This document shows positions 17,876 to 26,906 of a DNA stretch of 64,000 bases, piece after piece. The notes beneath the pieces are model-generated. The model saw only the letters and a program-made list of their open reading frames with translations. It had not been told where the DNA came from and did not search any database. Origin of the DNA: an uncultured Hyphomicrobiales bacterium. GTDB taxonomy: Bacteria > Pseudomonadota > Alphaproteobacteria > Rhizobiales > Xanthobacteraceae. The DNA lies in NCBI GenBank assembly GCA_903878085.1, contig CAIRGJ010000002.1, positions 1 to 64,000 on the forward strand. The letters are read 5' to 3'. The position numbers and the translations under genes are program-made. Each line of letters begins with the position of its first letter. Position 1 is the first letter of the stretch.

Positions 17876-18883
17876 TCACTTCACCATTGCATTGGCGTCC
17901 TTCCAGACGCTGCCGTCGACCAGCGTGTCGTAGGCCACCGGCTGCTTGTCGGCGGTGATGGCGCCGATCTTCTTCATCAGCGCGGCCGAGGCTTCGAGCT
18001 TGTCACGCGGCATGCCGTCATCTTTGGTCGCCCAGAACTCGATGGCGAGGAATTCCTTGAGCGCCGCCTTGTTGACGTCCTTGGTGTGTCCGGTGGCGAC
18101 GGCGGCTTCAGCCACCGCGTCGGCGTTCTTCGGGTCCTGCATGAACTTGGCGGCTTCGATCATGCCGGCCAGCGTGCGCACCATGACGTCGCGGTTGGCG
18201 GCGAGGTTGTCCTTACGCGCGACCAGGATCAGGTAATGGCTGGTCGGGTTGGTGGCCTTCATGGTCAGAAGCATATTGAGCTTCTTGCCCTGGGTTTCGA
18301 TCTCGGAAAGATCGTCGAGATGCAGCACGGAATATTTCAGCCGGCCGGCGAGCATCGCAGGCCCGGGACCCGAGCCGAGCGCGACCTGCTTGATGTCCTC
18401 GATCTTCACGCCCGGACAGCCGCTCGCGAGCATCGAGCGCAACGCCACGGAACGCGCGCCGCCGACCGAATCGACGCCGACGTCCTGCCCGGCGAGGTCA
18501 TTGCAGGTCTTGCCGGATTCGGTGGTGCCGATGACCCAGTCGGGGTTCGGCATGCCATAGATGCCGACCAGCGGCACGCCGGCATTCGACACCTGGCTGA
18601 TCACGGGCGGCGTCGGCGACCATGCCATTTCGACATCGCCGGCCACGACGGCGCGTGCCGCCGCGGTGCCATTATCGAACGGGCGGATTTCAACATTGGC
18701 GCCATGCTTCTTGAAGAAGCCTTCCTTCTCCGCCACGTAGACGATGGTCGCCGAGAACACCGGCGGAATGCCCGGCAGCGCGATGACGACCTTTTTGCCT
18801 TGCGCCGACGCCGGACCGGCGCCGATCAGCGCGGCGGCCAGCAATGCTGCGCCGGCCATCAGATTGACGTGTCTCCGGATCAT
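17876..18883 (-). CDS. ABC transporter substrate-binding protein (SsuA/TauA/NitT-like)
   Basis: 335-residue periplasmic binding protein. Start chosen at ATG 18881-18883 because GGAGG stands five nucleotides ahead; an in-frame ATG at 18895 precedes that Shine-Dalgarno. Signal peptide MIRRHVNLMAGAALLAAALI...ASA is cleaved near residue 27. The mature part carries the two-lobed fold of the family (VVIALPGIPPVFSATIVYVA, EGFFKKHGANVEIRPF, DVEMAWSPTPPV). The ligand is not predictable. The ATP-binding gene is 31 nt upstream in the same operon. Confidence 0.9.
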   Translation of the reverse strand: MIRRHVNLMAGAALLAAALIGAGPASAQGKKVVIALPGIPPVFSATIVYVAEKEGFFKKHGANVEIRPFDNGTAAARAVVAGDVEMAWSPTPPVISQVSNAGVPLVGIYGMPNPDWVIGTTESGKTCNDLAGQDVGVDSVGGARSVALRSMLASGCPGVKIEDIKQVALGSGPGPAMLAGRLKYSVLHLDDLSEIETQGKKLNMLLTMKATNPTSHYLILVARKDNLAANRDVMVRTLAGMIEAAKFMQDPKNADAVAEAAVATGHTKDVNKAALKEFLAIEFWATKDDGMPRDKLEASAALMKKIGAITADKQPVAYDTLVDGSVWKDANAMVK

Positions 18884-18914
18884 TGAATCCTCCATTTGAT
18901 TATTGTTTTCTTTT

Positions 18915-19748
18915 TCAGCGTTCGAGAATGAATTCGGCTTCGCGCGCCTCCCGCATCAACGTGTTCCACACGCGCTCGCGCAATTCGGCAAAGCGCGGCA
19001 GCCGCAAGGTCTCGCGCGTGCGCGGGTTTGGCAGATCGATCTCGATGATTTCGTGGATGCTCGAAGGCCGGCCCTTGAGCACGATCACGCGATGGCCGAG
19101 CAGCACCGCCTCCTCGATCGAATGCGTGACGAAGATCATCGCGGTCGGCCGCTCTTCCCAAATACGGATCAATTCGAATTGCAGGATCTCGCGGGTCTGC
19201 GCATCGACCGCGGCGAACGGCTCGTCCATCAGCAGCACGTTCGGCTCGATGGCGAGCGCGCGGGCCAGCCCGCAGCGCTGCTGCATGCCGCCCGACATCT
19301 GGTACGGGTAGGCCTTCTCGAAACCGGCGAGGCCGACCAGCTTGATGAATTCCGGCACCTTGCGTTCGATCTCGGCCTTCGGCGCGCCGGCCATGCGCAG
19401 ACCGTAGGCGACGTTTTCGGTCACGGTCTTCCACGGAAACAGCCCGAAATGCTGGAACACCATGGCGACACCGGCGATCGGCTCGGTGACGCGCTCGTTG
19501 CCGACCATGATCTCGCCGGCATCGTGCGGCAGCAGGCCGTCGATGCAACGCAGCAGCGTGGTCTTGCCGCAGCCGGACGGTCCGACGATGGCGACGATCT
19601 CGCGGGCGCCGACGTCGAAGTCGATGTTGCGGAATACTTCGAGCGCGCCGTAGTGCTTGCCCAAGCCGCGCACGCGGATGCGGGGGTCGGCGCCGGTGGC
19701 GGCGAGGGGCGTGCGTGCGGCGGTTGCCGCGGTCTGTTGCTGTGTCAC
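18915..19748 (-). CDS. ABC transporter ATP-binding protein (SsuB/TauB/NitT family)
   Basis: 277-residue cytoplasmic ATPase. Walker A GPSGCGKTT (55-63), signature MSGGMQQR, Walker B NVLLMDEPFAAVD and switch His in FVTHSIEEA are all intact. It energises the two permeases encoded downstream. The ATG overlaps the stop of the CMD-family gene (ATGA, 19745-19748), tying transport and enzyme expression together. Confidence 0.94.
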   Translation of the reverse strand: MTQQQTAATAARTPLAATGADPRIRVRGLGKHYGALEVFRNIDFDVGAREIVAIVGPSGCGKTTLLRCIDGLLPHDAGEIMVGNERVTEPIAGVAMVFQHFGLFPWKTVTENVAYGLRMAGAPKAEIERKVPEFIKLVGLAGFEKAYPYQMSGGMQQRCGLARALAIEPNVLLMDEPFAAVDAQTREILQFELIRIWEERPTAMIFVTHSIEEAVLLGHRVIVLKGRPSSIHEIIEIDLPNPRTRETLRLPRFAELRERVWNTLMREAREAEFILER

Positions 19749-20416
19749 TCGGCGGCCTCTGACGACGGTTTAGGATTGATCTTTGTGTTTATTTTGGCCC
19801 AATAATCTTCGGCCATCTTCGAGTGCTTGAGCGCGTCCTCGGTTTCGAAGCCCGGCGCCATCGAGCCGTCGGTGCCTGCGAGAATCTGGTGATGCTCGAT
19901 GTTCAGCGTGCGCAGCCAGCGTTGCTGTCCCATGGTGATGGCGACGAAATAGCCGATCTCGACCAGTTCGGGCTCGCTGAAATGCTTGTGCAGACGGTCC
20001 CACAGTTCATGACCGGCGGGCAGGTCCCAGGTGATCGCCTCGGCATAGGCCAGCGCCGCCTTTTGCTTGTCGTCGTAAAGCTTTGAACTCTCGAAATTGA
20101 TCAAATCCGAATAGTCGTCTTCCTTCAGGCCGGACTTGGCCGCCTTGATCGAGCGCTGATTGCCGCAGAACTCGCACAGCACCGAACGCGACACGTAGAT
20201 GCGGCATAGCTCCTTGATCTTGTGGTCGGCGACGCCGTTCTTGAAGACGTCGCGCCAGGTATTGGCGAACGACCAGAAGGCGGCGGGCACATGGGCGCGG
20301 ATCGCCTGGCTCTCCGGCCGCGGCGTGCCCTCGCGCGCGCAACGTTCGAATTCGGCGAGCATGGCGGGGTCGGTGACCGTTGCCGGGTCGACGTAACTGA
20401 TGTGCGGTTTGGACAT
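19745..20416 (-). CDS. Carboxymuconolactone decarboxylase (CMD/AhpD) family protein
   Basis: 223 residues from ATG 20414-20416, with GGAG upstream; the frame stays open far upstream but has no other support. The central CMD domain includes IKELCRIYVSRSVLCEFCG, with a CxxC pair (C81, C84) as in AhpD-type alkylhydroperoxidases, so a thiol redox role is as likely as decarboxylation. It is the first gene of the leftward ABC/hydrolase operon and overlaps the ATPase gene by 4 nt. Confidence 0.85.
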   Translation of the reverse strand: MSKPHISYVDPATVTDPAMLAEFERCAREGTPRPESQAIRAHVPAAFWSFANTWRDVFKNGVADHKIKELCRIYVSRSVLCEFCGNQRSIKAAKSGLKEDDYSDLINFESSKLYDDKQKAALAYAEAITWDLPAGHELWDRLHKHFSEPELVEIGYFVAITMGQQRWLRTLNIEHHQILAGTDGSMAPGFETEDALKHSKMAEDYWAKINTKINPKPSSEAAE

Positions 20417-20678
20417 CGGCGAATTCTCCTTGGACTCATTTTTATTGTGGCCGACGTTCGGCCCGTTTTGCAGCATGTTGCCGCAACGGCACCGCATGAG
20501 CAACGCGCAGACGACCGGCAAACGCCGCCTTCGGCTCGATAACGCGCACTTGAACGCGCCCCTGCCGGTGGGCCGCCCGGCGTTGGGCCGGCGGGCCCGT
20601 GAACAGGGGAAATACCTTGTTAACCAAGCTCGCCTAGCGTGGCGGCGCCCATTACCGGGCGTTTCGTCAGGTCTGGTT

Positions 20679-21224
20679 ATGCGTATTGGAATGCTCCGAG
20701 CACTGACGATTGCGGCGGCCGGCCTCTGGTTGGCGGGCTGCAACACGACCAATCCGCCGGCCCGGCCCCTGGCCATGGCGGCCCCCGGCGCGGACGCCAA
20801 TGCTTCCGTGCCGCCCGACGCCGATGAGCCCACCGGATCGGTGTCGCCGCGGACAGCCCAAGCCAGCGACGATGTCAGCCAGGGCAAGCAGCAATACCGC
20901 GCCAATAAGTTCGACGTCGCGGCGAGGCATTTCAGCCGGGCCGTTGAACGCAACCCGCGCGACGCCGAGGCCTGGCTCGGGCTGGCGGCGTCCTACGACC
21001 GCCTGCACCAGTTCGAGCTCGCCGACTCGGCCTACGATCAGGCCATCGTCATCGAAGGCCCGACCGCGGAGATTCTCAATAATCAGGGCTATTCGTTCAT
21101 GTTGCGCGGCGACCTCAAGACCGCGCGCGTGAAGCTGACGGCGGCCCAGCGCAAAGACCCCGCCAATAGATACGTGCAGAACAATCTCAAGCTGCTGGCT
21201 GAGAGCGCGTCCAAGCCCAAATAG
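20679..21224 (+). CDS. TPR lipoprotein (TadD-like)
   Basis: 181-residue lipoprotein: signal segment MRIGMLRALTIAAAGLWLAG with lipobox LAGC, a Pro/Ala-rich linker, then about three tetratricopeptide repeats (residues 70-165; e.g. GKQQYRANKFDVAARHFSRA and AWLGLAASYDRLHQFELAD). It resembles TadD of tight-adherence pilus systems, but no tad genes are nearby, so only a generic scaffold role is supported. ATG 20679 is favoured over ATG 20691 because it preserves the positively charged start. Confidence 0.78.
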   Translation: MRIGMLRALTIAAAGLWLAGCNTTNPPARPLAMAAPGADANASVPPDADEPTGSVSPRTAQASDDVSQGKQQYRANKFDVAARHFSRAVERNPRDAEAWLGLAASYDRLHQFELADSAYDQAIVIEGPTAEILNNQGYSFMLRGDLKTARVKLTAAQRKDPANRYVQNNLKLLAESASKPK

Positions 21225-21259
21225 GTCGCGTAGCTTTCCTCCCGCAATATTCGGCGAAG

Positions 21260-21286
21260 CGGCCGGGACAAAGCCGGCTATGACGG
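21260..21286. repeat. REP-like family 1, degenerate copy
   Basis: CGGCCGGGACAAAGCCGGCTATGAC resembles the core of copies at 36770-36796 and 54111-54136 (ATGGCCGGGA.AAGCCCGGCCATGAC) with a few changes. It lies between the TPR lipoprotein and the MFS gene. Confidence 0.55.
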
Positions 21287-21300
21287 CATAATATGCCGTC
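21282..21300. promoter_or_regulatory. Near-perfect palindrome upstream of MFS gene
   Basis: GACGGCATA-A-TATGCCGTC: 9-bp arms around one central base, 70 nt before the ATG of the MFS transporter. It could be an operator for a dimeric regulator or a side product of the adjacent REP-like element. Confidence 0.4.
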
Positions 21301-21370
21301 CGTGGGGTATATCATTCCGACATAGACCGGCGCGGCAAGACCGGTCAGCGACACTTCAGGGGGAAGTCCA

Positions 21371-22714
21371 ATGGCTACCGTAGTCAACGCCGGCGCACGT
21401 CTCGACCGGCTGCCGATCTCATCGTTTCACTATCGGATTTTCTGGCTGGTCGGCGCCGGCATGTTTTTCGACGGCTACGATCTTTATGTCGCCGGCGGTG
21501 TGATCGCTTCCGTGATCCAGACCAAGTTCTCGACACCGCTGCAAATTCCGCAATTCGTCTCGCTGACCTTCGTCGGCATGACCATTGGCGCGCTGGTCAC
21601 CGGCTTTGTCGGCGACAAGTTCGGACGCCGCTTCACCTATCAGATCAATCTCTTGATCTTCGGGCTGGCCTCGCTCGCCGCAGCCTTCGCGCAGGATATG
21701 AACCAGCTCATCATTTGCCGCTTTGTGCAGGGCCTCGGCCTCGGCGCCGAAATTGTGGTCGGCTATTCGACGCTCACCGAATTCGTGCCGCCGAAGTCGC
21801 GCGGCCGCTGGCTGTCGATGATGGCGTTCCTGGTGGTGGCTGGATTTCCCGCCACGGCCATCCTCGGCTATCTGATCATTCCGAGTTTCGGCTGGCGGCC
21901 GATGTTCGTCATCGCCGGCATCGGCTCGCTGGTCGTCTGGTATCTGCGCAAGAACTTGCCGGAGTCGCCGCGCTGGCTCGAATCGCAGGGCCGCACCGCG
22001 GAAGCCGAAGCCTTGATGCAGTCGATCGAGAATGAGGCGGCCGGCACGACTGCGTTGCCGCTGCCTGCCCCGGCGATCACCGCGCAGGTCGCGCAGCGCA
22101 CCGCTGCCGATATGTTCCGGCCGCCGATTTTGCAGCGCCTGCTGGTGGGATGTTGGGTGCTGATCACGATCAACACGCTGATCTTCGGCTTCGTGATCTT
22201 CCTGCCGCAGTTCTTCCTGCGCCAGGGGCTGACCATTACCAATTCGCTCGGCTACACCGTGGTGCTGTCGATCGCGTCGCTGGTCGGCTGCGCGCTCGGC
22301 GCTTACACCTCCGATGCGATCGGCCGGCGCTGGAGCATCATCGGCGCGTCGGTCGTGACCGTCGTCGCCGGTTTCATCTATGCGCGCTTCAATGCCGCGT
22401 CCGATCCGACCGTCGTGCTGAGCGTCGGCTTCGTGCTGATCGTGGCGATCTATGTGCAGACCGCGATTCTCTTTGGTGTGTACACACCAGAGTTGTTCCC
22501 GACCGAGATCAGGCTGCGCGCCAACGGCATCTGCAACACCCTCGGCCGCGGCGCTACGGTGGTTTCGCCCTTCGTGGTCAGCTGGCTGATGCTGAACTAC
22601 CAGCTGCCCGGCGTGGTCTGGCTGATGATCGGCCTCGTGCTCGTCCAGATCGTCGCGGTCTATCTCTGGGGCGTGGAACCGCGCAACCGCGGCCTCGAGG
22701 AAGTCGCCGCATAG
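21371..22714 (+). CDS. MFS transporter (sugar/aromatic-acid proton symporter type)
   Basis: 447-residue, 12-span inner-membrane transporter. MFS signature GDKFGRR in the 2-3 loop, PESPRWLESQGR after span 6 and the second-half DAIGRRWS are diagnostic of the sugar porter/AAHS group. Substrate not predictable; metabolite:proton symport is likely. A purine-rich Shine-Dalgarno (GGGGGAAG) precedes ATG 21371. The stop codon lies within a palindromic repeat. Confidence 0.9.
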   Translation: MATVVNAGARLDRLPISSFHYRIFWLVGAGMFFDGYDLYVAGGVIASVIQTKFSTPLQIPQFVSLTFVGMTIGALVTGFVGDKFGRRFTYQINLLIFGLASLAAAFAQDMNQLIICRFVQGLGLGAEIVVGYSTLTEFVPPKSRGRWLSMMAFLVVAGFPATAILGYLIIPSFGWRPMFVIAGIGSLVVWYLRKNLPESPRWLESQGRTAEAEALMQSIENEAAGTTALPLPAPAITAQVAQRTAADMFRPPILQRLLVGCWVLITINTLIFGFVIFLPQFFLRQGLTITNSLGYTVVLSIASLVGCALGAYTSDAIGRRWSIIGASVVTVVAGFIYARFNAASDPTVVLSVGFVLIVAIYVQTAILFGVYTPELFPTEIRLRANGICNTLGRGATVVSPFVVSWLMLNYQLPGVVWLMIGLVLVQIVAVYLWGVEPRNRGLEEVAA

Positions 22715-22752
22715 GCGTGCGAAAGCACGCCGTCCTTGGACGGCTATGGCCG
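22711..22752. repeat. REP-like family 1, copy overlapping the MFS stop codon
   Basis: ATAGGCGTGCGAAAGCACGCC followed by GTCCTTGGACGGCTATGGCCG: the same order of two small hairpins as in the middle of the 14945-15066 element. The TAG stop of the MFS gene (22712-22714) lies in its first bases. Confidence 0.65.
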
Positions 22753-22795
22753 ACCTGAGTTTGCGCCCGCGCAGTCGAGCGGCTAAGTAACCGCG

Positions 22796-23596
22796 ATGAG
22801 CGGTTTGCGGCCTGTTACTGTCATCACCGGCGCTTCGGCCGGCATCGGCGTGGCGCTGGCGCATATATTCGCACGCAACGGCCATGCGCTGGCGCTGGTC
22901 GCGCGCCGCGAGGATCGGCTGCGCACGCTGGCCGATGAAATCGCCGCCGCCGGTGCGCCGCGGCCGATCGTGATCGCCATCGATCTGGTCAAACCGGGCG
23001 CGGTGCGCGAGATCGCCGCTACCCTCGCAGCCCAAGGCGCCGAGCCGCAATACGTCGTCAACAATGCCGGCTTCGGGCTGGTCGGCCTGGCGGCCGCGCG
23101 CGACCGCGACGAGCAGTTGGCAATGATCGATCTCAACGTCCGCGTGCTTACTGAATTGTCTCTCGCCTTCGTGCCGAGTCTTGAGCGCCACCGCGGCGGC
23201 ATTCTCAACGTCGGTTCCATGGCTGGCTTCCTGCCCGGACCGGGCATGGCGGTCTATTACGCCACCAAGGCCTATGTGCTGTCGTTCAGCGAGGCGCTTC
23301 ACAGCGAGCTCAAGCCGCGCGGCGTCCGCGTCACGGTGCTCTGTCCGGGGCCGGTGCCGACCGAATTCGCCGCCCGCGCCGGCATCAGCGAAGGGCTGGC
23401 GCCCGGCGTCCTGACCCAGGGCGCCGCGAGCGTCGCCGAGGCCGGTTATCGCGGCTTGATGAGCGGGCAGCGGACCGTGGTGCCGGGCCTGGCCAACAAG
23501 CTTGTCACGGTCCTGATTCGCATCCTGCCGCGCCGCCTGCTGCTCAAGATGGTGGACCAGCGGCAGAGCCGCCGCAGAGCCGCGCAGCGCACATAG
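22796..23596 (+). CDS. Short-chain dehydrogenase/reductase (SDR)
   Basis: 266-residue classical SDR: cofactor motif TGASAGIG (11-18), NNAG (89-92), catalytic Ser141, Tyr154 and Lys158 (YxxxK in MAVYYATK). RR at 37-38 after the second strand suggests NADP preference. The C-terminal tail (LVTVLIRILPRRLLLKMVDQ) is hydrophobic and basic, possibly membrane-associated, as in the DltE/YdfG-like subgroup. Substrate unknown. Confidence 0.9.
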   Translation: MSGLRPVTVITGASAGIGVALAHIFARNGHALALVARREDRLRTLADEIAAAGAPRPIVIAIDLVKPGAVREIAATLAAQGAEPQYVVNNAGFGLVGLAAARDRDEQLAMIDLNVRVLTELSLAFVPSLERHRGGILNVGSMAGFLPGPGMAVYYATKAYVLSFSEALHSELKPRGVRVTVLCPGPVPTEFAARAGISEGLAPGVLTQGAASVAEAGYRGLMSGQRTVVPGLANKLVTVLIRILPRRLLLKMVDQRQSRRRAAQRT

Positions 23597-23684
23597 CGGC
23601 TTCCCGCCGCTCATCCTCGCGTTGATATTGCAAACGCTGGCGAAGCGGGTAGTACTCGGCGTCAGGAGCCTGCGCCGAACCATC

Positions 23685-24404
23685 ATGTTGAAGCCGGTCC
23701 TTATCATTCTGCACCAGGAACATTCCTCGCCTGGCCGCGTCGGGCAGATGCTGACAAAGCTCGGCTATCCGCTCGACATAAGGCGTCCGCGCTTCGGCGA
23801 TCCGCTGCCGGAGACGATGGACGAGCACGCCGGCGCGGTGATTTTCGGCGGCCCGCAAAGCGCCAACGACAGCGAGGATTTCGTCAAACGCGAGATCGAC
23901 TGGGTCGGCGTGCCGCTGCGCGACAAGAAGCCATATCTCGGCATCTGCCTCGGCGCCCAGATGATGGCCCGGCATTTAGGTGCGCGTGTCGATCCGCACC
24001 CCGAGGGTCAAGCCGAATGCGGCTATTACCCGATCCGTCCGACCGAGGCCGGCCGCGGCATTTGCGGCGAGTGGCCCGATCACGTCTATCAATGGCACCG
24101 CGAGGGCTTCGGTCTGCCGGAGGGCGGCGAATTGCTGGCCGAGGGCGACGCCTTCTCGATCCAGGCGTTCCGCTACGGCACCGGTTATGCGTTGCAGTTC
24201 CATCCTGAGGTGACGCACGCCATGATGTACAAGTGGCTGGTGCGCGGCGCGCATCGTCTCGAACTGCCTGGCGCGCGACCGCGCGCCGATCATGTGTCCG
24301 GCCGCGCGGTGCATGATTATGCCTCGCGTAACTGGCTCGCGGCCTTTATCGACCACTGGCTCGGTTGCGTCCCGGTAGAAACCCCGTCGCAAACCGCGAC
24401 TTGA
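23685..24404 (+). CDS. Class I glutamine amidotransferase-like protein
   Basis: 239 residues from ATG 23685. The GATase-1 triad is visible: nucleophile Cys88 in YLGICLGAQ, His173 and Glu175 in QFHPEV. Standalone GATase-1 proteins of this size include glutaminase partners and gamma-glutamyl hydrolases such as PuuD-like enzymes. No synthetase partner gene is adjacent, so the acceptor is unknown. It converges on tRNA-Ala. Confidence 0.85.
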   Translation: MLKPVLIILHQEHSSPGRVGQMLTKLGYPLDIRRPRFGDPLPETMDEHAGAVIFGGPQSANDSEDFVKREIDWVGVPLRDKKPYLGICLGAQMMARHLGARVDPHPEGQAECGYYPIRPTEAGRGICGEWPDHVYQWHREGFGLPEGGELLAEGDAFSIQAFRYGTGYALQFHPEVTHAMMYKWLVRGAHRLELPGARPRADHVSGRAVHDYASRNWLAAFIDHWLGCVPVETPSQTAT

Positions 24405-24424
24405 CCGGGCCGCGAGATCCAGAT

Positions 24425-24465
24425 GCGGCTGGAGGCCGCGGCGGTCGATTTCGACCGCGAGCCGC
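24425..24465. terminator. Hairpin between convergent amidotransferase gene and tRNA-Ala
   Basis: Core arms GCGGTCGA (24441-24448) and TCGACCGC (24451-24458) with a 2-nt loop, extended by outer GCGGCT/AGCCGC. It sits after the 3' ends of both converging genes and could stop both, although there is no T-run. Confidence 0.4.
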
Positions 24466-24496
24466 AGGGGGTGGATTGGTCAGGGCAGAAGAAGGA

Positions 24497-24572
<76 letters not shown>

Positions 24573-24748
24573 GCCAAGCGCAACAAACGGTAACCGTTGC
24601 GCGTAATTCCAAGCGAGAGGCCGCCATTTAGGACCCGGCCCATGGTCTGTCAAGGATATGGGCCGCTCCAGGTCAGTGTCGGGCGGCCGCCTTGTTCCCG
24701 GTGATGCGACCGGCTAGGTTCCCGCCACCTACCAAACGGGCGGAAACC

Positions 24749-25039
24749 ATGCGCGCTGTTCTCGATATCGTCCTGCTTATTCTGCAGATGTATATTTGGC
24801 TGCTGATCGCCTCGGCGGTTTTGTCCTGGCTGATCGCCTTCAACGTGGTCAATACCCGCAATCAGGTCGTCGCGATGGTGGCGGACTTTCTGTACCGCAT
24901 CACCGAGCCGGTATTGCGCCCGATCCGCCAGATGATGCCCAATCTCGGCGGTCTCGACGTGTCGCCGGTGATCCTGATCCTGCTCGTCCTGCTGCTCGAG
25001 AACATCATCGTGCGCTACATCTATCCGAACGTTTTCTAG
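24749..25039 (+). CDS. YggT family membrane protein
   Basis: 96-residue inner-membrane protein with two hydrophobic segments (about 3-28 and 70-90) separated by the family motif DFLYRITEPVLRPIRQMMP. YggT proteins are linked with osmotic tolerance and, in some bacteria, cell division; the mechanism is unknown. The DUF167 gene begins 3 nt after the stop, the same order as in many proteobacteria. Confidence 0.9.
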   Translation: MRAVLDIVLLILQMYIWLLIASAVLSWLIAFNVVNTRNQVVAMVADFLYRITEPVLRPIRQMMPNLGGLDVSPVILILLVLLLENIIVRYIYPNVF

Positions 25040-25042
25040 CGG

Positions 25043-25366
25043 GTGTCCTCCCTGCGACCTTGGTCGCCGGTTGAAGGTGGTCTCACGTTGGCCGTGCGGC
25101 TGACGCCCAAGGGCGGCCGCGACGCCATCGACGGCGCCGAAACCCTGTCCAACGGTCATGAAGTGCTCAAAGCCCGCGTCCGGGCGGCGCCGAGCGAGGG
25201 CGAGGCCAACGAGGCGCTGTGCCGGCTGATCGCCAAAGCCGTGGGCGTCCCACGGCGCGACGTCGCGCTGGTCGCCGGGGCTACGGCCCGCATCAAACGG
25301 CTCACCATTTCGGGTGACGCACCCACGCTGATGGCGGCGCTGGAGAAGATTTGCGCGGCGCGCTAA
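25043..25366 (+). CDS. DUF167 (YggU) family protein
   Basis: 107 residues, start codon GTG 25043. The compact DUF167 fold is recognised by VRLTPKGGRDAIDG, LKARVRAAPSEGEANEALCRLIAKAVGVP and the C-terminal ARIKRLTISGD. Function unknown. It lies between yggT (3 nt) and folD (about 20 nt) in one transcript. Confidence 0.9.
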   Translation: MSSLRPWSPVEGGLTLAVRLTPKGGRDAIDGAETLSNGHEVLKARVRAAPSEGEANEALCRLIAKAVGVPRRDVALVAGATARIKRLTISGDAPTLMAALEKICAAR

Positions 25367-25387
25367 CAAGTGGCGACGGAGAGGCCC

Positions 25388-26305
25388 ATGAGCGCGCGCA
25401 TCATCGACGGCAAAGCCATCGCGGCGGAATTGCGAGCCAAGATCGCCGGCGAAGTCGCGCGCCTCCAGGCTGCGCATCAGCTCGTCCCGGGTATCGCGGT
25501 GGTGCAGGTCGGCGACAATCCGGCGAGCAGCGTTTATGTCCGCAACAAGGCCAAGGCGGTGGCCGAAGCCGGCATGCGCGCCTTCGATCACACGTTTCCG
25601 GAGAACGTCAGCGAAGCGGAACTGCTGACGCTGATTGGCAAGCTCAATGGCGATGCCCAAGTCAACGGCATCCTGGTGCAATTGCCGCTGCCGCCGCAGA
25701 TCGACGCGCAGAAGGTCATCGCGTCGATCGAGCCCGACAAGGACGTCGATGGATTTCACCCGCTCAATACCGGCCGCCACGCCAGCGGTTTGCCGGGGCT
25801 GGTGCCCTGCACGCCGCTCGGCTGCGTCATGCTGGCCAAGACCGTGCTGCCGTCGCTCAGCGGACTTGAGGCGGTGGTGATCGGCCGCTCCAACATCGTC
25901 GGCAAGCCGCTGGTGCAATTGCTGCTGGCCGAGGATGCGACCGTGACGGTGGCGCATTCCAAGACCCGCGATCTGCCGTCGGTGTGCCGCCGCGCCGATC
26001 TGCTGATCACGGCGATCGGGCGGCCGGAGATGGTGCGCGGCGATTGGATCAAGCCGGGGGCGACCGTCATCGACGTTGGCATCAATCGTGTGCCCGGAGA
26101 GGGCCGCGAGTCGCGCCCCGCCGGCGGAGCCGGCAAATATAAAATCGTCGGCGATGTCGCCTTTGCCGAAGCCGAAAAAATCGCCGGCGCGCTCACGCCG
26201 GTGCCGGGCGGCGTCGGGCCGATGACGATCGCGTGTTTGCTGCTCAATACGCTGCGCGCGGCCTGCGCGCAGAATGGGTTAGAGGCGCCCCAAATTGGAG
26301 GCTGA
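25388..26305 (+). CDS. folD: Methylenetetrahydrofolate dehydrogenase/cyclohydrolase FolD
   Basis: Bifunctional enzyme interconverting 5,10-methylene-THF and 10-formyl-THF. 305 residues from ATG 25388 (GAGAGG upstream; a GTG at 25370 is in frame). Conserved [19 protein letters not shown] with the catalytic Lys, GILVQLPLP, and the NADP-binding [11 protein letters not shown] are all present, as is the C-terminal [15 protein letters not shown]. Yggt-DUF167-folD-secreted protein read as one run. Confidence 0.96.
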   Translation: MSARIIDGKAIAAELRAKIAGEVARLQAAHQLVPGIAVVQVGDNPASSVYVRNKAKAVAEAGMRAFDHTFPENVSEAELLTLIGKLNGDAQVNGILVQLPLPPQIDAQKVIASIEPDKDVDGFHPLNTGRHASGLPGLVPCTPLGCVMLAKTVLPSLSGLEAVVIGRSNIVGKPLVQLLLAEDATVTVAHSKTRDLPSVCRRADLLITAIGRPEMVRGDWIKPGATVIDVGINRVPGEGRESRPAGGAGKYKIVGDVAFAEAEKIAGALTPVPGGVGPMTIACLLLNTLRAACAQNGLEAPQIGG

Positions 26306-26306
26306 G

Positions 26307-26900
26307 ATGAGGCCGACCCACGCGCTCGCCGCCATCCTCGGTTTGGGAATTTTCAGCACGCCGGCGCCGGCGCAAACGGCTGCCAGCGCCTACAGCGCGC
26401 TCGATCTTAAAAAATGCCGCCATGCGCCGGGCAAGGACGCCGAATTCTACGGTGAATGGTCGTGCGCCGGTTATGCCGGCATCGCTGTCTATGTGGCCGC
26501 CGGGGACCAACGCAGCTATGTGAGCTACGGGCGCAACGCCAAGAAGGAGCCCGCCGCCAAGCAGACGCTGGCCTCGTTCAATGGCGAGGGCGACAAAATC
26601 GAATGGCGCGGCGAGCGTAATGCCGGCGGTATGCTGAAGCCCTACGCGGCCATCATGCGATGGAGCACGACTGTTTCCTCCGGGGATGAGCCGGTGAAGG
26701 GCCAGGTTCTGGTGGTGACGCGGCTCGGGCCGGGCGGCGTCTGCCATGTCGGCTATGTCGACGGCCGCGCCAATCCCGACGCCAACGCGCTGGCGCAGAA
26801 AATCGCCGACGACAGCGCGCGCAAGTTTCGTTGCGGTACCGACAAACCGATTGTGCTGGGAACTAAAGGCCCGGGCTTCAGCGGCAACTACGCCGACTAA
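26307..26900 (+). CDS. Putative secreted protein of unknown function
   Basis: 197 residues; ATG 26307 with GGAGG five nucleotides ahead, immediately after folD (1 nt past its stop). Signal peptide MRPTHALAAILGLGIFSTPAPAQ, then a small domain with conserved-looking Cys pairs (KKCRHA, EWSCAGYAG, GGVCHVGY, KFRCG). I do not recognise the family. The cysteines and the signal fit a periplasmic disulfide-stabilised protein. Confidence 0.75.
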   Translation: MRPTHALAAILGLGIFSTPAPAQTAASAYSALDLKKCRHAPGKDAEFYGEWSCAGYAGIAVYVAAGDQRSYVSYGRNAKKEPAAKQTLASFNGEGDKIEWRGERNAGGMLKPYAAIMRWSTTVSSGDEPVKGQVLVVTRLGPGGVCHVGYVDGRANPDANALAQKIADDSARKFRCGTDKPIVLGTKGPGFSGNYAD

Positions 26901-26906
26901 GCAAAC

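Noticed and set aside
19745-20953. 402-residue form of the CMD-family protein
   Set aside because: The first 179 residues overlap the divergent TPR lipoprotein region and are low-complexity; ATG 20416 has a proper ribosome site.
21419-23707. Very long open frame (762 codons) on the minus strand
   Set aside because: It is antisense to the MFS and SDR genes, which have clear motifs. Long antisense frames are common in GC-rich DNA; its product is low-complexity and Asp/Arg/His-rich.
24578-24604. Bulged inverted repeat GCGCAAC...GTTGCGC just upstream of tRNA-Ala
   Set aside because: Imperfect, in a tRNA leader, with no further support for regulation.
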